A stretch of 64,000 nt of DNA from Streptomyces ruber. GTDB lineage: Bacteria; Actinomycetota; Actinomycetes; Streptomycetales; Streptomycetaceae. The stretch lies in NCBI RefSeq assembly GCF_014648075.1, contig NZ_BMQK01000026.1:1-64000 (forward strand). The letters are read 5' to 3'. Positions 47,052 through 58,439 of this stretch are shown one piece after another. The position numbers and the translations under genes are program-made. Under the pieces are notes generated by a model, which was given only the letters and a program-made list of their open reading frames with translations, made no database searches and was not told the origin of the DNA. Numbering within the stretch: the first letter of the stretch is position 1; each line of letters starts with the position of its first letter.

Positions 47052-47893
47052 TGTCCCAGCCCACCACGGTCACGGACGCGGGACAGCACGGCCGGTCCAC
47101 CGGGCGCACACCGGCCCACGTGGCCTCGCCCACCGACACCGGCGTGCTCCCCGTCGCCCACCAGCCGCAGTCACCGCAGCAGCAGCGGCGCATCGTCAGT
47201 CCGGGCTTCGGCCTGAGGGGGCCGCGCCGCAACCGCCACGTCGTCACCGCGGACGAGCTCGCGGCCGTCAGCATGCCGATCGGTGACGACGGAGTCATCA
47301 TCGGTACCGACCCCGAATCACAGCCGGCCGTACTCGGCCTGTCCCGTCCGACCGCCTTCGACATCGTCCTGGTGGGTGGTCTGTGGCTCGCCCAGGTGTT
47401 GACGCTGCGCGCCGCCGCGACGGGCGCGCGCGTGGGCGTCGAGACCGGCCGCCCGCAGGCCTGGCAGCAGTTGGCCCAGGCGGCGGGCGGCGGCCAGCAG
47501 TGCGTGACGGTCTACCCGGTGGGACGGGTGCCCGCGCAGGGTCCCTCCGTCTCGAGTCCCGTGGTGCTGATCCGGGACTGCGGTATCCGCCCGCCGCGCG
47601 GGCGGGTGACCTCGCTGCCCTGGCAGTCCGTGGTGACGGTGCTGCCCTTCGTCGGCGAGCACGCGCCGCGCTGGCTGGCGCAGGCCCATCTGGTCGGCAT
47701 CCAGCGCATCTCGCCCCAGGAGACCGAGATCGTACGGGACACCCTCGGCATCCCCGGTGAGCATCTCGAGCTCCTCCCGACCCTTCACGACGGCGTCGCT
47801 CTGTGGTGCACTCGCAAGCACCACAAGTTCGTCATGACCGAACCCACGGACGCGGAGACGGGCCTGCTCGGCGTGGCCCGCCGGATGGACTGA
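47051..47893 (+). CDS. Conserved ESX-linked protein, unknown
   Basis: The 280-residue soluble protein is encoded directly after eccE (TGATG overlap), a conserved arrangement in Streptomyces ESX loci. It has a disordered N-terminus, then a domain with VVTADELAAVSMPIGDDGVI, IVLVGGLWLAQVLTLRAAAT and LIRDCGIRPPRGRV. It ends with LLGVARRMD. No catalytic motif, signal peptide or membrane helix was recognised. It may be a cytosolic partner of the secretion complex or of the downstream ParA-like ATPase. Confidence 0.8.
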   Translation: MSQPTTVTDAGQHGRSTGRTPAHVASPTDTGVLPVAHQPQSPQQQRRIVSPGFGLRGPRRNRHVVTADELAAVSMPIGDDGVIIGTDPESQPAVLGLSRPTAFDIVLVGGLWLAQVLTLRAAATGARVGVETGRPQAWQQLAQAAGGGQQCVTVYPVGRVPAQGPSVSSPVVLIRDCGIRPPRGRVTSLPWQSVVTVLPFVGEHAPRWLAQAHLVGIQRISPQETEIVRDTLGIPGEHLELLPTLHDGVALWCTRKHHKFVMTEPTDAETGLLGVARRMD

Positions 47894-48123
47894 CGCGTCG
47901 TCCTCTCCTGAGCGGGTGCGCGTCTTCCGGCTCTCCGCCGCGGGCGCGCGTTCACCGGGAGCGGCTGCGAGCCGGCCACGCCCATGGGGGCTTTTCCGTC
48001 ACGCCATACGAGTGATTAGGCTTCTGATGATGCGGTGACGATCGCAGTCGCGTGGGATTCGCCACTCGGTCCGCCGGCCCGCGACGACGACCAGCTCAGC
48101 AGTGGCTGACCAGGAGGCAAGCA

Positions 48124-50961
48124 GTGAACAGGGATCGGTCCGAGTACGACGGCGCCAGCCCTTCCTCGGACGGGGACGATCACGAGGTGGATCTCACCGG
48201 CGAGTTCGAAATCGTCTACACACCTCCTGCCTGGTACGCACAGAGCACACAAGGGGGCTCCACGGCCGGCGGACAGCAGGACGCCGGGCAGACGTCGCCG
48301 CCTCCGCCGAGCGGACCGCCCGTCGGGCCGCCCACCGGTCCCCCAGGGGGTTCCGCGGCGCCGCAGAGTCCCGTACCGCCGCAGGCACCCGCCCAGGGCG
48401 CACCGCAGCAGTCCGCGCCGGGCGTCCAGGGCACGCCCGGCGGCAACCAGCCGGGCACGGGTGGCTACGGGTTCCCCCAGCAGCCCGCCCCGGGCCCCGT
48501 CCCCACGGCCGACGGCGTGACGGCGCCCGGCGGGTACGGCTATCCCCAGCAGCCGGCCCAACCCCCCGCGGCCGCGCCCGGCTTCCCCGTGCTGCGCCCG
48601 GTCGACGAGGACGCCCAGGACAACCAGCCTCCTGCCGCCGCCCCGACGGCGGATGTCCCTGAAGCGCCCGTCCCCGTGCCGTCGGCTCCCGAGCAGCCGA
48701 CGGGCGAGCTCAACCATGCCGCCGCCGACGCCGAGGCCGCCAGGCTGTTCGGCGGCGGTACCGACGACGAGCAGCCCGCGGAGAAGCCGGACGCCACGTC
48801 TGAGCCCGCCGACCCGGCCGGGGCCGCGTCCACGTCCGGCGCGGAGGACGACGACAAGGCCGGCGCACTCTCCACCGCGGACTCACCCGCTTCCACTGCG
48901 GACGCTCCCGCCTCTGCCGCGGACGCCCCCGCCTCCGCCGCGGACGCCCCCGCCTCCGTAGATGCCGGACCCGCGCCGGCCGTTGCGGGTCCGGAGGCGG
49001 AGACGACGGCGGATCCGTCGTCCGCGCTCCCGCCGCAGGGTCAGCAGCCACCGCCGCCGCCCGCCGTGCCCGCCCCCGCACCGCCCCAGGTCGACCAGGC
49101 ACTTCCGCCCCTGCCGCAGGGGTACATGCCCGCACACCCGGTCCAGGGAGCACCGCAGCAGGCGGGGCAGGCAGGGCAGCCGGACCAGCAGGCCGCGGCC
49201 GCCGCGCAGGCCGCCGCCGGATACGGCTATCCGATGCCCCCCGCTCAACCGCAGCAGCCCGGACAGCCCGCGCACCAGGCGCCTCCGCAGGGCGCGTTCG
49301 GCCCGGCACAGCCGCTGCCCGGCTACCCGGCGCCGGGCGGTCAGCCCGCACCGGTGGACCCCCGGTACGCGCACCAGGCCGGCCGGCCCCAGCCGCCCGT
49401 ACAGCCGCAGCCCGGCCAGCCGCAGCCGCCCGTCGGATACGGCTACCCGTATCCCCCGGCCCAGCCGATGCCGCAGCCGATGCCCCAGCCGCCGGGGCCG
49501 GACGGCTACGGCTACCCACCCCACCTCGCCGCCTACGGCTACCCCCAGCCCGGACAGCCGCAGCAGCCGGCATCCCAGCAGCAACCCCCGGCTCAACCGC
49601 AACCACAGCCCATCCCCCAGCAGCAGCCTTCCCAACAGCAGGCACCGCAGCAGGCACCCCAACCGCAAGCACCCCAACAGCAGCCCCCTGCCGCTCCTCC
49701 CGCCGCCTACGGCAACCAGGGCTGGACCGCCCCGCCCGGCCCGCAGGCGGGGCCGGGTGCGCCGCAGCAGCAGGCCGCGCCCGGTACTCCGCTCGGCTAC
49801 AACGCCGCCGTGGAGCTCTCCTCCGACCGGCTGCTGCGGAGCCAGCCCAAGGCCCGCAAGAACAACCAGGGCCCGTCACGCTTCAAGTTCGGTGCCAAGA
49901 AGGAGGAAGCCGAGCGGCAGCGGAAGCTGGGGCTGATCCGCACTCCCGTCATGTCCTGCTACCGGATCGCGGTGATCAGCCTCAAGGGCGGCGTCGGCAA
50001 GACCACGACGACCATGTCGCTCGGTGCCACGCTCGCCACGGAGCGGCAGGACAAGATCCTGGCGATCGACGCCAACCCGGACGCCGGCACCCTCGGCCGA
50101 CGGGTGCGGCGCGAGACCGGCGCCACCATCCGTGACCTGGTGCAGGCGATCCCGCAGCTGAACAGCTACATGGACATCCGCCGCTTCACCTCGCAGGCGC
50201 CGTCGGGGCTCGAGATCATCGCCAACGACGTGGACCCGGCGGTCTCCACCACCTTCAACGACCAGGACTACCGCAGCGCGCTCGACGTGCTGGGCAAGCA
50301 GTACCCGATCATCCTCACGGACTCGGGCACCGGTCTGCTCTACAGCGCGATGCGCGGAGTCCTCGACCTCGCCGACCAGTTGATCATCATCTCCACCCCT
50401 TCGGTGGACGGTGCGAGCAGCGCCTCGACCACGCTCGACTGGCTGTCGGCGAACGGCTTCGCCGATCTCGTGCAGCGGTCGATCACCGTGATCTCCGGTG
50501 TCCGCGAGACGGGCAAGATGATCAAGGTGGAGGACATCGTCGCGCACTTCGAGACCCGCTGCCGCGGCGTCCTCGTGGTGCCCTTCGACGAACACCTCGC
50601 GGCGGGCGCCGAGGTGGACCTCGACATGATGCGGCCCAAGACCCGCGAGGCCTACTTCGACCTCGCCGCCCTCGTCGCCGAGGACATCGCCCGTACGCAG
50701 CAGGGCTTCGGCAACCCGGGCTCGCAGGTCCAGCAGTCCTGGCAGGGCGGGTACGCGCCCGGGCAGCAGCCCCAGGCGCCGCAACAGCCCTACGGCGAGC
50801 AGCCGTACGGGCAGCAGCCCTACGGCCAGCCCGGCGGTGCTCCCCAGCCGGGACAGGCGTGGCAGCAGCCCCCGCAGCAGCAGCCCGGGCCGGGACAGGG
50901 CTGGCAGCAGCAGCCGCAGGGGCAGGGCGGCGCCGTACCGCCCGGCTGGACGCAGCAGTAA
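48124..50961 (+). CDS. ParA/MinD-like ATPase with very long Pro/Gln-rich N-terminus
   Basis: The 945-residue product opens with a short acidic motif, EVDLTGEFEIVYTPPAWYA (about 21-39). A disordered Pro/Gln/Ala/Gly-rich region continues to about residue 570. The C-terminal third is a MinD/ParA ATPase with deviant Walker A KGGVGKTTT at 621-629 (signature Lys621, Lys626), switch region DANPDAGTLG and DSGTGLLY. A GYG/PQ-rich tail ends the protein. The GTG at 48124 lies 7 nt after GGAGG. Such ATPases position or energise protein complexes, so it may organise the ESX apparatus at the membrane. That is inference from gene order. Confidence 0.88.
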   Translation: MNRDRSEYDGASPSSDGDDHEVDLTGEFEIVYTPPAWYAQSTQGGSTAGGQQDAGQTSPPPPSGPPVGPPTGPPGGSAAPQSPVPPQAPAQGAPQQSAPGVQGTPGGNQPGTGGYGFPQQPAPGPVPTADGVTAPGGYGYPQQPAQPPAAAPGFPVLRPVDEDAQDNQPPAAAPTADVPEAPVPVPSAPEQPTGELNHAAADAEAARLFGGGTDDEQPAEKPDATSEPADPAGAASTSGAEDDDKAGALSTADSPASTADAPASAADAPASAADAPASVDAGPAPAVAGPEAETTADPSSALPPQGQQPPPPPAVPAPAPPQVDQALPPLPQGYMPAHPVQGAPQQAGQAGQPDQQAAAAAQAAAGYGYPMPPAQPQQPGQPAHQAPPQGAFGPAQPLPGYPAPGGQPAPVDPRYAHQAGRPQPPVQPQPGQPQPPVGYGYPYPPAQPMPQPMPQPPGPDGYGYPPHLAAYGYPQPGQPQQPASQQQPPAQPQPQPIPQQQPSQQQAPQQAPQPQAPQQQPPAAPPAAYGNQGWTAPPGPQAGPGAPQQQAAPGTPLGYNAAVELSSDRLLRSQPKARKNNQGPSRFKFGAKKEEAERQRKLGLIRTPVMSCYRIAVISLKGGVGKTTTTMSLGATLATERQDKILAIDANPDAGTLGRRVRRETGATIRDLVQAIPQLNSYMDIRRFTSQAPSGLEIIANDVDPAVSTTFNDQDYRSALDVLGKQYPIILTDSGTGLLYSAMRGVLDLADQLIIISTPSVDGASSASTTLDWLSANGFADLVQRSITVISGVRETGKMIKVEDIVAHFETRCRGVLVVPFDEHLAAGAEVDLDMMRPKTREAYFDLAALVAEDIARTQQGFGNPGSQVQQSWQGGYAPGQQPQAPQQPYGEQPYGQQPYGQPGGAPQPGQAWQQPPQQQPGPGQGWQQQPQGQGGAVPPGWTQQ

Positions 50962-50968
50962 GCGGACG

Positions 50969-51010
50969 ACGCGGAGGGCCGGCACCGAGACGGGTGCCGG
51001 CCCTCCGCGT
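50969..51010. terminator. Bidirectional terminator, 18-bp perfect stem
   Basis: Positions 50969-50986 pair perfectly with 50993-51010 around a GAGACG loop. It lies 8 nt past the ParA-like gene and before the convergent DUF397 stop. Confidence 0.9.
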
Positions 51011-51059
51011 CACTGCCGCGCGCGGACGTCACCGCCGCGTGAACGCCGCTGCCACCGCA

Positions 51060-51299
51060 CTACTGCAGGTCGAACTCCCCGTCGCGCGCGCCGAGCACGA
51101 ACGCCCGCCACTCCGCCGCGGTGTACCGCAGCACCGTGTCGGGATCCGCGGAGTTGCGCATCGCGACGGCGCCGCCCTCCAGATAGGCGATCTCCACCCG
51201 CTCGTCCTGGGGGCCATCAGGGGAGCCGACCCACTCGGCGCCGCTGATGTCCATGGCGTACAGCGCTTCCTTCTCCTGCTCGGTCGCCACCGGGTCCAC
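51060..51299 (-). CDS. DUF397 protein
   Basis: The 79-residue product has the DUF397 hallmark: a GAEWVGSPDGPQDERVEIAY start and a C-terminal DTVLRYTAAEWRAFVLGARDGEF. DUF397 proteins usually sit beside a helix-turn-helix regulator and may act with it, for example in development. None is adjacent here. The start is taken as GTG 51299; a second GTG four codons later has a better-spaced GGAG. It is convergent with the ParA-like gene. Confidence 0.85.
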   Translation of the reverse strand: MDPVATEQEKEALYAMDISGAEWVGSPDGPQDERVEIAYLEGGAVAMRNSADPDTVLRYTAAEWRAFVLGARDGEFDLQ

Positions 51300-51445
51300 T
51301 CCGTTCCACCGACCTTACGGACGCGGGAGAGTCTACAACCGGGCCTGTCAGCAGGGGTTTTGCGAAGCGTGGCGGAGCGGTTGAGTATCGGATCGGACAG
51401 GATCGGAGCGAACGGGGACGGAATTCGCTCAGCCCGGTCGGCCGT

Positions 51446-52402
51446 TCAGACGGAGTGCTGCTCGGCCTCGATCAGTTCGCGGCAGCGCTGCACGTCCGCC
51501 GCCATCGCCTCCAGCAGCGCTTCCAGCGTGTCGAACTTCTGCTGCCCGCGCACGAAGGCCAGGAAGTCGACGGCGACGTGCAGGCCGTACAGGTCGAGGC
51601 CGACCCGGTCGATGGCGTACGCCTCGACGGTCCGCTCGGTGCCGTCGAACTGCGGGTTCGTGCCGACGGAGACGGCGGCGGCCATGGCCTCGCCCTCGAC
51701 GTGCAGCCACCCGGCGTAGACGCCGTCGGCGGGGACCGCCGTGTGCGGGAGCGTCTCCACGTTCGCGGTGGGGAAGCCGAGTTCGCGGCCTCGCTGCGCG
51801 CCCCGTACGACGACGCCCTCGACCCGGTGCGGGCGGCCGAGGATCTCCCGCGCGCCCTCGACGTCCCCCTCGGCCACCAGCCGCCGGGTCAGCGTCGAGG
51901 AGAAGGGCTCACCGCCGCCCGCCTCGCCGGACACGAACAGGTCGACGACCTCCACCTCGAAGTCGTACGTCCCGCCCTGCTCGGCCAGGAACGCCACGTT
52001 TCCCGCCGCCCTGTGGCCGAAGCGGAAGTTGGGGCCCTCGACGACGGCCTTGGCGTGCAGCTTGTCGACCAGGACCTTGACCACGAAGTCGGCGGGCGAG
52101 AGCTTCGAGAACTCCTTGGTGAAGGGAAGGATGAGCACCGCGTCCACGCCCAGCTCCGCCATCAGTTCGGCACGGCGGTGGTGCGGGGCGAGCAGCGGGG
52201 GGTGGCTGCCGGGGCGGACGACCTCACTGGGGTGCGGGTCGAAGGTGACCACGACGGACGGGACGCCCAGCTCACGGGCGCGGTCCACGGCGTGCCGGAT
52301 GATCAGCTGGTGCCCGCGGTGCACTCCGTCGTAGGAGCCGATGGTGACGACGCTGCGCCCCCAGTCCTGGGGGATGTCCTCCAAACCACGCCAGCGCTGC
52401 AC
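51446..52402 (-). CDS. ribF: Bifunctional riboflavin kinase/FAD synthetase
   Basis: RibF converts riboflavin to FMN and FAD. The 318-residue product has an N-terminal nucleotidyltransferase domain with GSYDGVHRGH (HxGH at 28-31) and a C-terminal flavokinase domain with RGRELGFPTANVE. The GTG at 52402 lies 8 nt after AAGGAG; the open frame extends upstream but is not supported. It lies in the usual truB-ribF neighbourhood, but 390 nt and a terminator separate it from truB, so it is likely transcribed on its own. Confidence 0.96.
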   Translation of the reverse strand: MQRWRGLEDIPQDWGRSVVTIGSYDGVHRGHQLIIRHAVDRARELGVPSVVVTFDPHPSEVVRPGSHPPLLAPHHRRAELMAELGVDAVLILPFTKEFSKLSPADFVVKVLVDKLHAKAVVEGPNFRFGHRAAGNVAFLAEQGGTYDFEVEVVDLFVSGEAGGGEPFSSTLTRRLVAEGDVEGAREILGRPHRVEGVVVRGAQRGRELGFPTANVETLPHTAVPADGVYAGWLHVEGEAMAAAVSVGTNPQFDGTERTVEAYAIDRVGLDLYGLHVAVDFLAFVRGQQKFDTLEALLEAMAADVQRCRELIEAEQHSV

Positions 52403-52792
52403 TGTGACTGCTCCTTGTCGAACGTCGCGAAGCCGAACCCGAACCCGTGCCCGTGATGACCAATACGCATGCTCCTGCGCAGGTCTAAGGGTGCCATGCC
52501 GGGGGCTCGCCGTTCGCACCGGCATGGGGGCTGTGACGGGCGGCACGCGCACGGTGGGACGCCGGTCGGCAGGCCGATGATCGGCGGGGCAGATCGTGTG
52601 GTGAACGCGCCCCCTTCCGCTCCCTCGGTTCACTCCGAGCGCCTGCCCGTTGGGGTGAATAGTCGCGAGCCGCTGGATACACCTCTGGGAGGGGGGAACC
52701 GAGGGGGGACCGTGGAGCGGCGTATCCGGGAGTCCCCGTGATCCGCCGCTCCACGGGCAGGACGTCACCGTCCCCGGCACCGGCAGGCTCCG
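52403..52792. other. truB-ribF intergenic region
   Basis: No gene is supported in these 390 nt. The right end holds the truB terminator (52710-52756). The centre shows a palindromic CCGGTCGGCAGGCCG strip and GC-rich filler. It should contain the ribF promoter. No riboswitch fold typical of FMN sensing (RFN conserved boxes) was seen. Confidence 0.6.
52710..52756 (-). terminator. truB terminator
   Basis: CCGTGGAGCGGCG (52710-52722) pairs perfectly with CGCCGCTCCACGG (52744-52756) around 21 nt that can form a smaller GC stem. It lies 37 nt past the truB stop. Confidence 0.8.
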
Positions 52793-53698
52793 TCAGCCGA
52801 ACACGGCGACGCTTCTGGCCTTGCCCCTCTGCTCCTCGACCAGGGCCAGGAAGCGGCCGTCCGGGTCGAAGACCGCCACGGGACCCGCGCCCGCGTACGT
52901 CTCGGGCATCTCCAGCCGTACGCCGTTCAGCAGCAGCCGGGCACGCTTCACGTCCACGTCCCAGCGCGGGAACGCGGCGGCGGCCGCCTCGGCGACGGGC
53001 ATGACGGTGAGGGACTCCTGGAGCTGGTCCAGGGTCCTCGCCGTGTCCAGCCGGTACGGTCCGACGCGCGTCCGGCGCAGGGCGGTGAGGTGTCCGCCCA
53101 CGCCCAGGCCGGCCCCGAGGTCCCGGGCGAGCGCCCGGATGTAGGTGCCGGAGGTGCAGACGACCGACACGACGAGGTCCAGCACCGGGGTGCCGTCCTC
53201 GGCCACGGCGTCCCGGACGTCGTACACGGTGAAGGAGGAGACGGTCACCGGCCGGGCCGGGATCTCGAAGTCCTCGCCCTCCCGCGCCCGCTTGTACGAA
53301 CGCACACCGTTGATCTTGATGGCGCTGACCTTGGACGGCACCTGCATGATGTCGCCGGTCAGCTCCGCGACGCCGGCGTCGACGGCCTCCCGGGTCACCG
53401 CGGAGGCGTCCGTGGACGAGGTGATCTCGCCCTCGGCGTCGTCGGTGACCGTGGTCTGGCCGAGCCTGACCGTGCCGAGGTACTCCTTCTCGGTCAGCGC
53501 GAGGTGACCGAGGAGCTTGGTCGCCCGCTCGACACCGAGGACGAGCACACCGGTCGCCATGGGGTCGAGGGTTCCGGCGTGGCCGACGCGGCGGGTCCTC
53601 GCGATTCCGCGCATCTTGGCCACGACGTCGTGCGAAGTGAAACCCGACGGCTTGTCGACGATGACAAGGCCGTCGGGCGTGGTGGTCTGCTGGGTCAT
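52793..53698 (-). CDS. truB: tRNA pseudouridine-55 synthase
   Basis: TruB isomerises U55 in the T-loop of tRNAs. The 301-residue product has the catalytic Asp45 in GHAGTLDPMATGVL, and KPSGFTSHDVV at 16-26. An extended C-terminal region lies around RARLLLNGVRLEMPE. The ATG overlaps the rbfA stop as ATGA, so it is translationally coupled to rbfA. Confidence 0.97.
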   Translation of the reverse strand: MTQQTTTPDGLVIVDKPSGFTSHDVVAKMRGIARTRRVGHAGTLDPMATGVLVLGVERATKLLGHLALTEKEYLGTVRLGQTTVTDDAEGEITSSTDASAVTREAVDAGVAELTGDIMQVPSKVSAIKINGVRSYKRAREGEDFEIPARPVTVSSFTVYDVRDAVAEDGTPVLDLVVSVVCTSGTYIRALARDLGAGLGVGGHLTALRRTRVGPYRLDTARTLDQLQESLTVMPVAEAAAAAFPRWDVDVKRARLLLNGVRLEMPETYAGAGPVAVFDPDGRFLALVEEQRGKARSVAVFG

Positions 53699-54141
53699 GC
53701 GGTGGTGTCGTCCTCGTCGTCACCCGGCTTCTTGTACGGGTCCGCCTCCCCGGCGTACTTCGCTCCGGAGGCCGCCTCGCGCACCGCCTCGTCGGAGGCG
53801 CGCGCCCGGTCGAGGAGGTCCTCGATGGTCCGGGCGGTGTCCGGGAGGGCGTCCGCGACGAAGGTGAGGGTCGGCGTGAACTTCACGCCCGCAGCCCGGC
53901 CGACCTCGGACCGGAGGACGCCCTTGGCGCTCTCCAGGCCCGCGGCCGCGGCCTTGCGGTCCTCGTCGTCCCCGTACACCGTGTAGAAGACGGTCGCCTC
54001 CCGGAGGTCACCCGTGACCCGGGTGTCGGTGATGGTGACGTGGGAGCCGAGCCGCGGGTCCTTGATCCCGCGCTGCAGCTTCTGGGCCACCACCTCTCGG
54101 ATGAGGTCCGCCAGCCTCTTAGCCCGCGCGTTGTCGGCCAC
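53695..54141 (-). CDS. rbfA: Ribosome-binding factor A
   Basis: RbfA is a KH-fold 30S maturation factor acting on the 5' end of 16S rRNA. The 148-residue product carries RLADLIREVVAQKLQRGIKD and PRLGSHVTITDTRVTGDL, and ends in an acidic tail (PGDDEDDTTA). The GTG at 54141 follows AGGAG with normal spacing. It overlaps truB by 4 nt and follows ylxP by 55 nt. Confidence 0.96.
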   Translation of the reverse strand: MADNARAKRLADLIREVVAQKLQRGIKDPRLGSHVTITDTRVTGDLREATVFYTVYGDDEDRKAAAAGLESAKGVLRSEVGRAAGVKFTPTLTFVADALPDTARTIEDLLDRARASDEAVREAASGAKYAGEADPYKKPGDDEDDTTA

Positions 54142-54196
54142 TGGTCCGTCTCCTCGTTCTTCCTGCTGTTGTTCTGTGTTCCTGGTTCGCGGTCGT

Positions 54197-54490
54197 TCAG
54201 TCGTCCTCGCCGTGGAAGCGGCGCCGCACCGAGAGCAGCTCCACCTCCGGGCGTCCGGCGACCATCCGCTCGCACCGGTCGAGCACGTCGGTCAGGTGCC
54301 CCGCGTCACCCGAGACCATGGCCAGGCCGATGCCGGCTCGGCGGTACAGGTCCATATGATCGACCTCCGCCGCGCTGACCGCGAACTTCCGCTGGAGCTC
54401 GGCCACGATCGGGCGGACGACGGAGCGCTTCTCCTTCAGCGAGCGTACGTCGCCGAGCAGGAGGTCGAAGGACAGAGTCCCCACGTACAT
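54197..54490 (-). CDS. ylxP: DUF503/YlxP family protein
   Basis: The 97-residue product matches the small DUF503 family found between infB and rbfA in many bacteria. The core is LSFDLLLGDVRSLKEKRSVV with LQRKFAVSAAEVDHMDLYRRAG. A role in RNA or ribosome biogenesis is suspected but unproven. The ATG at 54490 has no strong ribosome binding site. It is downstream of infB but separated by two strong hairpins. Confidence 0.9.
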   Translation of the reverse strand: MYVGTLSFDLLLGDVRSLKEKRSVVRPIVAELQRKFAVSAAEVDHMDLYRRAGIGLAMVSGDAGHLTDVLDRCERMVAGRPEVELLSVRRRFHGEDD

Positions 54491-54610
54491 GTGAGTCCGG
54501 ATGACCCGCCGGTCCGGGATCGATGGCCCCGCCATCCGTATGGGCAGGGACATCAGAACCGTACATCGAACGGGCCGGCCGCTCGACAGGGTTTCCGTGG
54601 GGTCTCCGTC

Positions 54611-54661
54611 CCCCGTTCGCACGCCCCCGGACGGCGTGTGTCCGGGGGCGTGCGAACGGGG
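54611..54661 (-). terminator. 22-bp perfect hairpin between infB and ylxP
   Basis: Positions 54611-54632 pair perfectly with 54640-54661 around a 7-nt loop, 80 nt past the infB stop. It lies between infB and ylxP in the operon direction and is probably a terminator or RNase III site. Confidence 0.85.
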
Positions 54662-54672
54662 CCGAAAGCCGG

Positions 54673-54717
54673 GTGGGGCCGGCCGGCGGGAACCCGTGTC
54701 CCGTCGGCCGACCCCAG
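54673..54717 (-). terminator. Second hairpin between infB and ylxP
   Basis: A GGGTGGGGCCGGCCGGCGGGA strip pairs, with about two G-T type mismatches, with TCCCGTCGGCCGACCCC, directly 5' of the 22-bp hairpin on the minus-strand transcript. The pair could form a tandem terminator. Confidence 0.5.
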
Positions 54718-54740
54718 CCCGGTTCAGCCTGCCGCAGGCG

Positions 54741-57839
<3,099 letters not shown>

Positions 57840-57986
57840 TTCGCTCCTTTGAGGTCCGGGTTGCGTCCGGACCGTCGCTACTTCATGGGCGTACTCATCG
57901 CGTACTCATCGAGTGCTCATCGCAATCTCGACCTGCTTTCAGACTCGCGAGGTACCAGAGCCGCACGGGGTTCCGTGCGGCACGTC

Positions 57987-58283
57987 TTACATGTCGCTTG
58001 CTCGGCAACTGTCCGCCTGCTCGACGTACGAGCGCAACGCCTTTGTGTCGAGCGGACCCGGGACGCGCAGCGCCCGTGGGAACGCCCGGCGGCGTACCGC
58101 CTGGTCGAGACAGACAGGGGCGGGGTGTACGTACGCACCCCGGCCGGGCAGCGTACCGCGAGGATCGGGAACGCAGTGCTCCTCGACCGCCACGATCCGC
58201 AACAGGTCGGCTTTTGCCGCTCGCTCCCGACACCCCACACAGGTGCGTTCAGGGCGTGCCCGGGCGAGCGTCCGGCCAGACAC
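57987..58283 (-). CDS. ylxR: YlxR-family RNA-binding protein
   Basis: The 98-residue product is the small DUF448/YlxR protein found between nusA and infB. It has ERTCVGCRERAAKADLLRIV and GTLPGRGAYVHP. YlxR is a nucleoid or RNA-associated regulator in some bacteria. GTG 58283 is 11 nt from GGAGG; a TTG at 58289 is 5 nt from it and equally plausible. The last residues (ADSCRASDM) look different from relatives, while another frame would give a TVAEQAT ending. A C-terminal frameshift is therefore possible. Confidence 0.9.
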   Translation of the reverse strand: MSGRTLARARPERTCVGCRERAAKADLLRIVAVEEHCVPDPRGTLPGRGAYVHPAPVCLDQAVRRRAFPRALRVPGPLDTKALRSYVEQADSCRASDM

Positions 58284-58439
58284 GCTCAAGTCTACCTCCC
58301 CGCGCCGACCCCATCCCTTTGGGGCGGGTATCGAACAGTTGCCGTGCACAAATGTTGACGTGATCTGAGCGCGTCACGGCTCGGATCTATTCCCGGCCGG
58401 CCCGCGGAGCGCGAGGTCCGGCCGGGTGACCGGCCGGCG

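Noticed and set aside
52403..52792. FMN riboswitch upstream of ribF
   Set aside because: The conserved boxes of the RFN element are absent, and the region is filled by the truB terminator and GC-rich sequence.
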